In this document: positions 43,160 to 51,521 of the stretch, piece after piece
How the letters are laid out: each line of letters begins with the position of its first letter
Numbering within the stretch: the stretch's first letter is position 1
Assembly (NCBI RefSeq): GCF_000973105.1
Contig: NC_015844.1
Coordinates: 5,452,501 to 5,516,500 of the forward strand
Reading direction: 5' to 3'
Origin: Zobellia galactanivorans
GTDB taxonomy: Bacteria > Bacteroidota > Bacteroidia > Flavobacteriales > Flavobacteriaceae
Length of the DNA: 64,000 nucleotides
The notes under the pieces: model-generated
The model's input: the letters and a program-made list of their open reading frames with translations, nothing else
Databases searched by the model: none
What the model was told of the DNA's origin: nothing
Position numbers and translations under genes: made by a program

Positions 43160-44008
43160 TTGAAAGAACAAAAACCCGATAAAGGCTGGAAAAACAAGGT
43201 TCATGAAATTATTTATGAAGCCGACACCCCTTTGGGAAAAGGGTTCGACATTTTATTGTTTATACTCATCATCATCAGCGTGCTTTTGGTCATGCTCGAA
43301 AGTGTTAAATGGATAGATGCCGAATACCATAAAATACTCTTTATACTCGAATGGATCGTTACCGTACTCTTCACCATCGAGTACATTGCCCGTATCGTCA
43401 GTATAAAACAACCCAAGCAGTATATTTTTAGCTTTTACGGTATTATCGACCTATTATCGACCATACCCTTATACCTTTCCTATATTTTTGCCGGTTCGCA
43501 GGTACTTCTGGCCATCAGGTCTTTGCGCCTTTTAAGGGTTTTTAGAATCTTGAAACTGGTACGCTTCCTTGGTGAAGCCTCCCAACTTAAAAATGCCTTA
43601 AAGGCCAGCAGGGCCAAAATCACGGTTTTCCTTTTTGCCGTACTCATTTTATCGGTCATTCTAGGCACGGTCATGTACCTTATAGAAGGTGACGAGGCCG
43701 GTTTTACCAGTATCCCTACCAGTATTTATTGGACTATCGTTACCTTGACCACCGTAGGTTATGGCGACATTGCCCCTATAACGCCCCAGGGCCAGTTTAT
43801 AGCTACCCTGATCATGCTCGTCGGTTACGGCGTGATTGCCGTTCCTACGGGAATTGTAACCGTTGAATTTGGAAAAAGGTCGAAAAGTCAGCAACCTAGT
43901 GGAGAGAACAATTTTGTGCACGTCAATACCCAAGCCTGCAGAAACTGCGCCAAAGAAGGGCATAGGGACGATGCCAGTCATTGTTATAATTGTGGAAGCG
44001 AGCTCTAA
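43160..44008 (+). CDS. Voltage-gated K+ channel-like protein with a zinc-ribbon tail
   Basis: A six-helix ion channel of 282 residues in the inner membrane. The S4 segment has regularly spaced arginines (RSLRLLRVFRILKLVRFL), and the selectivity filter is TTVGYGD (Thr198-Asp203). The start is TTG at 43160, two bases after the previous stop; no ATG in frame precedes the first helix. The tail ends with a C-x2-C-x11-C-x2-C zinc ribbon (Cys260, 263, 275, 278), which may regulate the channel or bind a partner. It overlaps miaA by one base (TAATG). Confidence 0.92.
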   Translation: MKEQKPDKGWKNKVHEIIYEADTPLGKGFDILLFILIIISVLLVMLESVKWIDAEYHKILFILEWIVTVLFTIEYIARIVSIKQPKQYIFSFYGIIDLLSTIPLYLSYIFAGSQVLLAIRSLRLLRVFRILKLVRFLGEASQLKNALKASRAKITVFLFAVLILSVILGTVMYLIEGDEAGFTSIPTSIYWTIVTLTTVGYGDIAPITPQGQFIATLIMLVGYGVIAVPTGIVTVEFGKRSKSQQPSGENNFVHVNTQACRNCAKEGHRDDASHCYNCGSEL

Positions 44009-44940
44009 TGAAAAAGATACTTTTATCCGTTGTCGGCCCAACCGCAATTGGCAAGACCAAACTTGCCATTGCCCTCGCCCAATATTTTAAGACCGAGATA
44101 ATATCCGCCGATTCCAGACAATTTTTTAAGGAAATGAAAATCGGTACGGCCGTCCCTACTACCGAAGAACTGGCCGGAGCCCAACATCACTTTATTCAAC
44201 ATATCAGTATTTTCGATTCCTATTCGGTAGGTGATTTTGAACGCGATGCACTGCAGTTGCTCGACAAACTGTTTAAAACCCATGATATTGTCGTGATGGT
44301 CGGTGGAAGCGGGCTATACACCAAGGCCGTAACCGAAGGGCTCGACGACTTTCCAAAAGTCGACCCGAAAATACGCGAGCAGCTGAATCAAGAATTGAGT
44401 GAAAAAGGTATCGAATCCCTACAGGCCGAACTACAAAAAAGAGATCAAAATTATTACGAAAAGGTAGACCTTAACAATCCGCATCGGCTCATTCGGGCTT
44501 TGGAAATTTGTATCGGAACGGAAACGCCCTACTCTTCCTTCCTTTCCCAGAGCAAGAAAAAACGCCCGTTCGAAACCCTAACCATCGGAATCGAGGCCGA
44601 CCGAAAACTGATTTACGAACGCATCAACAAGCGTGTCGACCTTATGGTTGCCGATGGCCTTATCGACGAAGCCAGGGAACTTATGGAGCATCGGCACCTT
44701 AACGCCTTGCAGACCGTAGGCTATCGCGAACTTTTTACCTATTTTGAAAAGGAAGGCGAAGGGAAGGCTACGGCCGAGGACCTAAACTTTGCCCTCGATG
44801 AAATTAAAAAAAATACACGCAGGTTTGCCAAACGCCAACTTACTTGGTTCAAGCGAAACGAAGAAACCCTATGGGTGGCACATGACTCTGCGTTCAAAGA
44901 TGCTATAGCGACCTTAAAAAACAAACTAGATGAACGATAG
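44008..44940 (+). CDS. miaA: tRNA dimethylallyltransferase
   Basis: Transfers a dimethylallyl group to adenosine 37 of tRNAs that read codons starting with U. 310 residues from the ATG at 44008, which overlaps the channel stop. The P-loop is VVGPTAIGKTKLA, followed by IISADSRQFFKEMKIGTAVP and, later, the RLIRALEI and VGYRELF blocks of the family. It overlaps the next gene by 11 bases, so coupling in translation is likely. Confidence 0.97.
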   Translation: MKKILLSVVGPTAIGKTKLAIALAQYFKTEIISADSRQFFKEMKIGTAVPTTEELAGAQHHFIQHISIFDSYSVGDFERDALQLLDKLFKTHDIVVMVGGSGLYTKAVTEGLDDFPKVDPKIREQLNQELSEKGIESLQAELQKRDQNYYEKVDLNNPHRLIRALEICIGTETPYSSFLSQSKKKRPFETLTIGIEADRKLIYERINKRVDLMVADGLIDEARELMEHRHLNALQTVGYRELFTYFEKEGEGKATAEDLNFALDEIKKNTRRFAKRQLTWFKRNEETLWVAHDSAFKDAIATLKNKLDER

Positions 44941-45442
44941 AAATCCGATCATATTCGTTATGGGCGTTTCAGGCTCGGGCAAAAGCACCATAGGCCTACT
45001 ATTGGCAGAGAAACTCCATATCAATTTCTTTGATGGGGACGATTTTCACCCCAAGGAAAACGTAAAGAAAATGGCCGAAGGTATTCCCTTAGACGACGAT
45101 GACCGTCAAGGCTGGTTAGAACGGCTCAATCTATTGGCCCTTGAGAACAGTGAGAAAGGTGCCATCATTGCCTGTTCGGCCCTCAAAACAAAATACCGTT
45201 CCATTCTACAGAAGGGCCTGGAAAAGAAACTTCATTTCGTTTACCTGAAAGGCTCTTTTGACGAAATCATGGCACGGCTCAGGCAGCGCCAAAACCATTT
45301 TATGCCTCCTGCACTCCTACAGTCGCAATTCGACACCTTAGAGGTTCCCGATGACGCGATTACAGTGTCTATAATGCTCACACCCGATGAAATCACTGAC
45401 CAGGTCATTGCCCAGCTGAAGAATAAAAAAGCCCCGCTATAG
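44930..45442 (+). CDS. gntK: Gluconokinase
   Basis: Phosphorylates D-gluconate to 6-phosphogluconate, feeding the pentose phosphate or Entner-Doudoroff pathway. 170 residues with the GntK layout: P-loop VMGVSGSGKSTIG, the acidic patch FDGDDFHPKENVKKMAEGIPLDD, and ACSALKTKYRSIL with HFVYLKG near the middle. Its last codons form the left arm of the following terminator. It ends the seven-gene run. Confidence 0.95.
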   Translation: MNDRNPIIFVMGVSGSGKSTIGLLLAEKLHINFFDGDDFHPKENVKKMAEGIPLDDDDRQGWLERLNLLALENSEKGAIIACSALKTKYRSILQKGLEKKLHFVYLKGSFDEIMARLRQRQNHFMPPALLQSQFDTLEVPDDAITVSIMLTPDEITDQVIAQLKNKKAPL

Positions 45443-45458
45443 TCATAGCAGGGCTTTT
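45427..45458 (+). terminator. Intrinsic terminator of the seven-gene run
   Basis: GCCCCGCTAT (45431-45440) pairs with ATAGCAGGGC (45445-45454) with one mismatch, flanked by A-run and T-run. It overlaps the gntK stop codon and may also serve the convergent response-regulator gene. Confidence 0.9.
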
Positions 45459-45482
45459 CGTATCTATTATTGTATTTCTATT

Positions 45483-46193
45483 TTATTCACCTTCTTTGAC
45501 TACCAATCGGAAGCCTTCACCGTGAATGTTCAAAATTTCAACGGTATCGTCTCGTTTAAGGTATTTTCTAAGCTTGGCGATATACACGTCCATACTTCTT
45601 GAAGTAAAGTAATTGTCATCTCTCCATATTTTGGTGAGTGCCAATTCACGGGGCATAAGATCATTTTCATGCAAGGCCAAAAGACGAAGCAATTCATTTT
45701 CTTTCGGAGAAAGTTTAATCGCTTCCTCATCCTTGTATTTCAAAAAACGCAGTTTTGAGTTCAAATGGAAATTACCAATGGTAAATTCGAACTTCTTACT
45801 GTCAGCCAAGGTATTAGAAGCCTTTCTTTGAAGTATGGCCCTAATTTTCATCAAAAGAACTTCCGAATCGAACGGCTTGTTCAGATAATCATCGGCCCCG
45901 GCTTTATATCCTTTAAGAACATCTTCCTTCATGGTCTTAGCGGTAAGAAAAACGATAGGAACATTTTCGTTCTTTTCACGAATCTCCTTGGCCAAGGTAA
46001 AACCATCCTTATAAGGCATCATCACATCCAAAATACAAATGTCATAATTATCCTTTTTAAACTTCTCAAACCCCTCCATGCCATTTTTGGCCAAAGTGAC
46101 ATCAAAATCGTTCATTGATAAATAGTCCTTCAGCACAATTCCGAAATTGGGATCATCCTCCACTAAGAGTATTTTCTTATTTACTGTTTCCAT
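45483..46193 (-). CDS. OmpR-family response regulator
   Basis: Cytoplasmic response regulator, 236 residues. The receiver has the acidic pair in LLVEDDPNFG, phosphoacceptor Asp in CILDVMMP, and Lys in YLNKPF. The C-terminal winged helix is of the OmpR/PhoB type (LSPKENELLRLLALHENDLMPRELALTKIW; SMDVYIAKLRKYL). With the histidine kinase encoded 11 bases upstream it forms a pair that resembles RprX/RprY of Bacteroides, but the equivalence is not tested. Signal and targets are unknown. Confidence 0.94.
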   Translation of the reverse strand: METVNKKILLVEDDPNFGIVLKDYLSMNDFDVTLAKNGMEGFEKFKKDNYDICILDVMMPYKDGFTLAKEIREKNENVPIVFLTAKTMKEDVLKGYKAGADDYLNKPFDSEVLLMKIRAILQRKASNTLADSKKFEFTIGNFHLNSKLRFLKYKDEEAIKLSPKENELLRLLALHENDLMPRELALTKIWRDDNYFTSRSMDVYIAKLRKYLKRDDTVEILNIHGEGFRLVVKEGE

Positions 46194-46204
46194 AACTTGT
46201 TGAG

Positions 46205-47785
46205 TTAGATTAAAGGCAATTTTATATAAAATGTACTTCCCTTTCCTTTTTCACTTTCCGCATAGACTTCCCCTTGATGATCGTCAACGATCTTTTTAAC
46301 ATATGCCAAACCGAGGCCGTGCCCCTTGACATTATGTAAATCTCCCGTGTGTTCGCGGTAAAATTTTTCAAACACCTTTTTGACCACTGCCTTGCTCATT
46401 CCGGCACCTTGATCTTTTACTTTTATCACAATAAAATTCTTGGCCACCTCGGTATATATATCTATTCGAGGTGCCTCTGTCGAATATTTAATCGCATTGT
46501 CAAGAATATTGACAATAACATTGGTAAAATGCATTTCACTGGCCAAAACCTCTGTACGGGTGGCGTCTAGATGGGTTTCGATATACCCCCCACGGTCGGC
46601 CACTATAAGCTCGACATGGGCGATAGCATCTTGTATTATGTCGTGAACGTCTACCCTATCCTTACTGATATCCAATTGGTTCTTTTCCAATTTTGAGATA
46701 CGCAATACATTTTCCACTTGGGCATGCATTCGTTTATTCTCTTCACGGATCATGGTCAGATAGCGATCCACCTTTTCCGGATTCCCGATTATCTTAGGGT
46801 TTCGAATAGCCTCTACGGCCAAGTTTATCGTTGCAATGGGTGTTTTAAACTCATGCGTCATATTATTGATAAAATCCGATTTTATTTCGGATATCTGCTT
46901 TTGACGTATCAATTGGTAAATAGCCCCCGAATATGCGATTACGATTACCAAAGTAAAAAGTAACGATAAGAGCGCCATTTTTATTATGGACTGTATCAAG
47001 AATTTCTTTTTCTTCGGAAAAGCTATCAACAAGGAGAAATTACTAGCTCCCTCACTATCCTTAAAAATAGGTGTTTCATAGAGCATATCCTTTGCGAACT
47101 TGAACTTTCGCGACTTTACCTTTGTAGGAAGCCCTCTACTATACACCCCATACTCATAATCGAGATCAAGGTTTCTATTTTTAAGTTCTCGATCAAGCAA
47201 CAGTTGAATTTCCTGTTTGGAAACCCTTTTATGAATCGGTACCTTTTTGGCATATTCGCTAAAAACGTCTTCAAACTGGGCTTTTTCTATTGATGAAAGC
47301 CCTCCGATTTTTTCTAGTTTCTGTTTTGCATTCAGCTTATACCCCTTACCATCAAGCCCAAAATCCTCTTTAAAGATCGTTTGGGTACGTTTACTGGTAA
47401 ACCCCTTAATCGTGGCCGTATCACTTGCATTACCATTATCAAAGAACGTAGATGCTATATTGTAATTCTCCTCTAAAATACCATGGGAATAAAACCGAAT
47501 CTCGTTGGAGTTTATATCCCTATCAATAAAAAATATATTTCTCAAATGAGAACTTTTGGGCTCGCCAACACTATCCTTGATGTTGAGATAACGCTCAAAA
47601 TAATCTTTGGTTTCCCTTTCCGCAATTTTATCGGATACCGTGTTCAGCACTTCTGAAACGGTATTGGAGAATTGTTCCTCCTTATCTTCGACAGACTGTT
47701 TTATCCACAAGAACTGAACGGAAATAATTCCAATCAGGGAGAGACTCATCAGCGCCACCAAAAGAATAAATAGCCTCTTATTCAT
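46205..47785 (-). CDS. Sensor histidine kinase
   Basis: Inner-membrane kinase of 526 residues. Two transmembrane helices (about 5-25 and 270-290) bracket a periplasmic sensor of some 240 residues that resembles nothing I recognise. The kinase core has the HisKA H-box INNMTHEFKTPIATI, the N-box NILDNAIKYSTEA and G boxes KDQGAGMSKAV and GHGLGLAYVKKI. It is the first gene of the pair with the OmpR-type regulator; the 83-base region upstream holds a TTAACA/TGTTAA repeat. Confidence 0.93.
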   Translation of the reverse strand: MNKRLFILLVALMSLSLIGIISVQFLWIKQSVEDKEEQFSNTVSEVLNTVSDKIAERETKDYFERYLNIKDSVGEPKSSHLRNIFFIDRDINSNEIRFYSHGILEENYNIASTFFDNGNASDTATIKGFTSKRTQTIFKEDFGLDGKGYKLNAKQKLEKIGGLSSIEKAQFEDVFSEYAKKVPIHKRVSKQEIQLLLDRELKNRNLDLDYEYGVYSRGLPTKVKSRKFKFAKDMLYETPIFKDSEGASNFSLLIAFPKKKKFLIQSIIKMALLSLLFTLVIVIAYSGAIYQLIRQKQISEIKSDFINNMTHEFKTPIATINLAVEAIRNPKIIGNPEKVDRYLTMIREENKRMHAQVENVLRISKLEKNQLDISKDRVDVHDIIQDAIAHVELIVADRGGYIETHLDATRTEVLASEMHFTNVIVNILDNAIKYSTEAPRIDIYTEVAKNFIVIKVKDQGAGMSKAVVKKVFEKFYREHTGDLHNVKGHGLGLAYVKKIVDDHQGEVYAESEKGKGSTFYIKLPLI

Positions 47786-47839
47786 TTAAAAGTAAAATTA
47801 AAGATTTAACAACTCACAGATAGTACGTTTAACCAAACC

Positions 47840-47855
47840 TTAACAAAAATGTTAA
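47840..47855. promoter_or_regulatory. Inverted repeat upstream of the two-component pair
   Basis: TTAACA-AAAA-TGTTAA, six-base arms, 55 bases before the kinase start. It may be an operator or part of the coaE 3' end; no clear promoter is seen with it. Confidence 0.3.
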
Positions 47856-47868
47856 AACTGCGTGAGGC

Positions 47869-48459
47869 CTAGATTTTATTGAGCAAATCGCGATGAATAT
47901 CCAATACTTGAACCTTGGTTTGCTCGAGGTTTGTGTTTTCGATGACGTAGTCGGAAGCTTCTATTTTTCTATCGTCTTCCCATTGGTTTTTCATTCGGGC
48001 CTCTACACTTTTTACGGTAGTGCCCGCATCTCGTTGCACAACCCTTTCTATTCTTGTTTCCTTGGGGGCGACCACTAGAATAATGCAATCATAGAAATCT
48101 TGGGTTCCGATTTCAAATATGATGGCCGCTTCTTGAATGACGTAATCTGCAGTTTGTTCATCGGCCCAATGTATGAAATCTTTTCGAACCGCGGGATGGA
48201 CAATTGCGTTCAGCTCGTTCAACAAGGCTTTGTTGTCAAAAACTTGGCGTGATACAAAGCCCCTGTCCAACACCCCATCCTCCCGATAAGCTTCTTCACC
48301 CAGAAGTTCCTTTATGGCCAACACCAAGTCTTGGGAGCTTTGCATTAGCTCTTTGGCCCGGGTATCTGAATTATAGACCGGCACCCCCAATTCTTCAAAC
48401 ATTTTGGCGACCGTAGTCTTACCACTGCCGATACCGCCTGTCAAACCTACAATTCTCAT
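47869..48459 (-). CDS. coaE: Dephospho-CoA kinase
   Basis: Catalyses the last step of coenzyme A synthesis, phosphorylation of the 3' ribose hydroxyl. 196 residues with P-loop GLTGGIGSGKTTVA, the DTRAKELM segment after the first strand and the later block VVAPKETRIERVVQRD. It overlaps the YbbR gene by four bases (ATGA type), in an operon with it and the glycosyltransferase gene. Confidence 0.96.
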   Translation of the reverse strand: MRIVGLTGGIGSGKTTVAKMFEELGVPVYNSDTRAKELMQSSQDLVLAIKELLGEEAYREDGVLDRGFVSRQVFDNKALLNELNAIVHPAVRKDFIHWADEQTADYVIQEAAIIFEIGTQDFYDCIILVVAPKETRIERVVQRDAGTTVKSVEARMKNQWEDDRKIEASDYVIENTNLEQTKVQVLDIHRDLLNKI

Positions 48460-49424
48460 TTCTTGTTCAATATATATTCAACCGTGTCCTTTTGTAGTTT
48501 TACACTGTGCAATCCACTGGGCTTTTTTCGCAATTGTAGTTTTAGCCCATGGCCTTCGCCTTCTTCGAGTTGGCGATAGTCGGCAATCACCTCAAAATCA
48601 CCAGCCTCAAGTTTCTTCAAGCGCTCCAATTTGGCCTTGCACAAAACCGAGACCTTATCGGGAAACGTCTTTACCTCTACATTATCGGGAAAATGCACCA
48701 TTTTAATCGGCACCTCGAAGACCTTTTCAGAGAAACGTGCAATTTGGGCCGTAAGCTCTACTTTCTCATCAGAGTACTCGGTATTCTTGAGTTTTTCGGA
48801 TTTATAGATTTCCACCGATTCGGAAAAATCTGAATTTACATCGGGCAGGGTCAATTTCTTGGTACGGACGACCCTTATACTATCTATCTCATCGGAAGGC
48901 CCAACAAGGGTTATGGAATCTGGTTTTGTTTCTATTTTTCCGTCCAAGAGGTAATTACGGGCCAAATTCATTTCCACGTTCGGATGTACGGGAACCTTCT
49001 TTGAAATTACGGCCAACATTCCCACAAAAAGGGTATCGGTCTCTATATCCACCAAAGACATAGAACCACTTAATTGCTTCTCTACCTGTTTTTTATATAC
49101 ATCTTGGGGCACATAGAACATCGAATCTTTACGCTGGGCCTCGGAAAGGTCAATAGCTATGGTACTCCTCCTGAAATTAAAACCCAAGAACTGAAAACCA
49201 CCCGCTTTGAGCCTCACCTTTAATTCATTATCCGTCGCACCCTTAAAAAGATAGCCTTCCGGCAGGTTCACGTACTCCAAATTAAACTTGGCCGTACTCA
49301 CATAGCTCCGGGAAAGGTTATTGATAAGCCATATCAAAGTAGAGAAGAATAAAAACATTAAAAACATCTTTACCTTCCTCTTCTTGAGGGCCTTTTTTAT
49401 CTTATCTGTTATCAGGTCTAACAA
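48456..49424 (-). CDS. YbbR-like (CdaR-type) protein
   Basis: Membrane-anchored protein of 322 residues. One N-terminal helix (about 20-37, MFLMFLFFSTLIWLINNL) is followed by YbbR-type beta repeats in the periplasm. In Firmicutes the related CdaR regulates the cyclic-di-AMP cyclase CdaA; whether that holds here is unknown, since no cyclase gene is adjacent. The start is TTG at 49424, touching the stop of the glycosyltransferase gene; an ATG 19 codons later would cut into the anchor region. Confidence 0.85.
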   Translation of the reverse strand: MLDLITDKIKKALKKRKVKMFLMFLFFSTLIWLINNLSRSYVSTAKFNLEYVNLPEGYLFKGATDNELKVRLKAGGFQFLGFNFRRSTIAIDLSEAQRKDSMFYVPQDVYKKQVEKQLSGSMSLVDIETDTLFVGMLAVISKKVPVHPNVEMNLARNYLLDGKIETKPDSITLVGPSDEIDSIRVVRTKKLTLPDVNSDFSESVEIYKSEKLKNTEYSDEKVELTAQIARFSEKVFEVPIKMVHFPDNVEVKTFPDKVSVLCKAKLERLKKLEAGDFEVIADYRQLEEGEGHGLKLQLRKKPSGLHSVKLQKDTVEYILNKK

Positions 49425-50426
49425 TTACTTAAAGAATAAATGTGGAAATAATATCTCTGGTTCCTTTTTGCTAAAGTTAAGGAAGATGCTTGATTTTAAA
49501 AAACCATAACCATACCCCATAAATTGAATACTCACGGCGACCAAGGAAAGCAAAGCTACCGCTAAGTTTCTGTTTTTCAAGAGCGAATCTATAAAGATGA
49601 GCAAAAAATAGACCACATATAAATAGATGGGCAAATGAATCCCTATTGCAAATAAAAGGAGTGAGGCCAAAAAACCCAAGCAGAAAAACGTAGGAAACCA
49701 ATAGGTCATTTTCGAGGTCTTCGGATGCCATTGGTTTAAAATAGGGCGAACACTTCCGAATTTTTTTACTTGAACGAAAAACTTGTTCCAGTCGATACGC
49801 CGCTTATGATACACAAAAGCTTCAGGAATCAATCGGGTATCAAAGCCCTTGTTCCATACCCGAAAGGTAAAATCAGGATCTTCACCGGGGTGAATCTTTC
49901 CGAATCCGCCCACAGTTTCAAAGGCGGTTTTAGAAATTCCCATATTAAAACTACGCGGCTGAAACTTGTTCAGCGCCTTTTTGTTTCCGCGGATTCCCCC
50001 GGTAGTAAGTACAGAGGTCATAGCGTAATTAATGGCCTTCTGCAAAAGTCCGAACGATTCATGGGCCGCATCGGGCCCTCCGAAACAATGTACAAAGTCC
50101 TTCTTCAGGGCCGTATGCACCGCTTCCAAGTACTGCGGCGGAATCATACAATCAGAATCTACGATAAGAAAATAATTGCCCTTGGCGCGGGCCATTCCGT
50201 AGTTTCTTGAATCCCCCGGCCCCGAATTGGGCTTCTTATAATAGGAAATGGACAACTTATCCCTATACTTTCCTATCACCTCTTCCGAAGAAAGGGTCGA
50301 CCCATCTTCCACGATCAGCACCTCAAAATCATCGGAATAGGTCTGATGCGTCAGGCTTTCCAATAACTCCGCTATTTCATCGGGTCTATTATAAACAGGA
50401 ACTATAAACGAGAAAGATAAATCCAT
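49425..50426 (-). CDS. Family 2 glycosyltransferase with C-terminal membrane helices
   Basis: Inverting glycosyltransferase, 333 residues. The GT-A domain (1-230) has the family-2 start FIVPVYNRPDEIAELLESL, VEDGST, and the DxD-like motif VDSDCMI that binds the metal and nucleotide sugar. Three hydrophobic helices follow (about 245-315), so the enzyme sits on the inner membrane. Donor and acceptor sugars cannot be read. A -7-like element on the minus strand (TATGTTTG, 50493-50486) may be its promoter. Confidence 0.93.
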   Translation of the reverse strand: MDLSFSFIVPVYNRPDEIAELLESLTHQTYSDDFEVLIVEDGSTLSSEEVIGKYRDKLSISYYKKPNSGPGDSRNYGMARAKGNYFLIVDSDCMIPPQYLEAVHTALKKDFVHCFGGPDAAHESFGLLQKAINYAMTSVLTTGGIRGNKKALNKFQPRSFNMGISKTAFETVGGFGKIHPGEDPDFTFRVWNKGFDTRLIPEAFVYHKRRIDWNKFFVQVKKFGSVRPILNQWHPKTSKMTYWFPTFFCLGFLASLLLFAIGIHLPIYLYVVYFLLIFIDSLLKNRNLAVALLSLVAVSIQFMGYGYGFLKSSIFLNFSKKEPEILFPHLFFK

Positions 50427-50552
50427 GAGCTTTTATACGGGATTCCTAAGGCCTTTTCATTACCTGACCGATAATGTAAAATGCCCAAACATATGCCGAA
50501 AACAAATATTCTCGTCAGAATTCAATCATATTATGGGACGGGATCGTTGTTT

Positions 50553-51365
50553 CTACTCTGTAAAACGCTCGATAACCTCTTGGCTTACGCCCGTATTCGA
50601 GAAACCGCCATCGTGAAACAAATTTTGCATTGTAACTTTTCTGGTTAGGTCTGAAAAGAGGGTTACGGTATAATCGGCACATTCCAAAGCAGTGGCATTA
50701 CCCAAGGGAGACATTTTTTCAGCGTAACTGATAAAACCGTCAAAACCTTTGACGCCCTGACCGGCCGTTGTAGGAGTTGGCGATTGCGATATGGTATTTA
50801 CACGAACATTTTTTTCCTTTCCGAAGAAATAACCAAAACTACGTGCCACCGATTCTAAGTAAGCCTTGTTGTCGGCCATATCGTTATAATCCGGAAAAAC
50901 GCGTTGTGCCGCCATATAGGTCAAGGCTACGATGCTTCCCCACTCCCTCATGGCGTCGGCCTTGTACAAGCTTTGCAATACCTTATGGAACGAAAGTGCC
51001 GAAACATCCCATCCCTTGGTGGTAAAGTCATATTTTTCATCGGTATAAGAACGGCCCTTTCTAACATTGATGGACATCCCGATAGCGTGCAATACAAAAT
51101 CGATTTTCCCACCTAGAATCTCCATTGACTTGGCGACCAGGTTATCAAGGTCCTCTTCACTCGTTGCATCGGCAGGAATGATCTCAGAACCTGTCTTTGC
51201 GGCCAAATCCTTGATCTGTCCCAAACGCATAGCTACCGGTGCATTGGTCAGAACAAAAGTCCCTCCCTCTTCATGGATTCGCTCTGCAGTTTTCCACGCT
51301 ATTGAATTTTCATCCAAAGCTCCAAAAATGATTCCTTTCTTACCTTTTAGTAAATTATACGACAT
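50553..51365 (-). CDS. fabI: Enoyl-ACP reductase
   Basis: Reduces trans-2-enoyl-ACP with NAD(P)H in the last step of each fatty-acid elongation cycle. 270 residues in the FabI form of SDR: the N-terminus has KKGIIFGALDENSIAW, and the catalytic Tyr-x6-Lys is in YNDMADNKAYLESV, where the spacing is that of E. coli FabI Tyr156/Lys163. The end HDGGFSNTG is also typical. It is the sole reductase of this step in view, and the target type of triclosan. Its promoter overlaps a hairpin after recN. Confidence 0.95.
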   Translation of the reverse strand: MSYNLLKGKKGIIFGALDENSIAWKTAERIHEEGGTFVLTNAPVAMRLGQIKDLAAKTGSEIIPADATSEEDLDNLVAKSMEILGGKIDFVLHAIGMSINVRKGRSYTDEKYDFTTKGWDVSALSFHKVLQSLYKADAMREWGSIVALTYMAAQRVFPDYNDMADNKAYLESVARSFGYFFGKEKNVRVNTISQSPTPTTAGQGVKGFDGFISYAEKMSPLGNATALECADYTVTLFSDLTRKVTMQNLFHDGGFSNTGVSQEVIERFTE

Positions 51366-51401
51366 TGTGCTAGATTCTGTTGGTTGTTCTTATTAAAGGC
51401 C

Positions 51402-51437
51402 CAAAGATATTTAAAAAGTTGGCAACAAATAGTTGCC
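51402..51437 (-). promoter_or_regulatory. fabI promoter overlapping a hairpin
   Basis: TATCTTTG on the minus strand (51409-51402) with TTG 16 bases upstream (51428-51426) is a near-consensus promoter. The -33 side overlaps GGCAAC-N5-GTTGCC (51421-51437), which read downstream of recN is followed by a T-run, so it may act as recN terminator or as operator. Confidence 0.5.
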
Positions 51438-51521
51438 GTGTAAAGAAAAAAACATTTAAAGGCACAAAATCGACCTAAGAATCGAAATAGACAGCCTAAG
51501 AGACATAGGCCAAATCCGATT

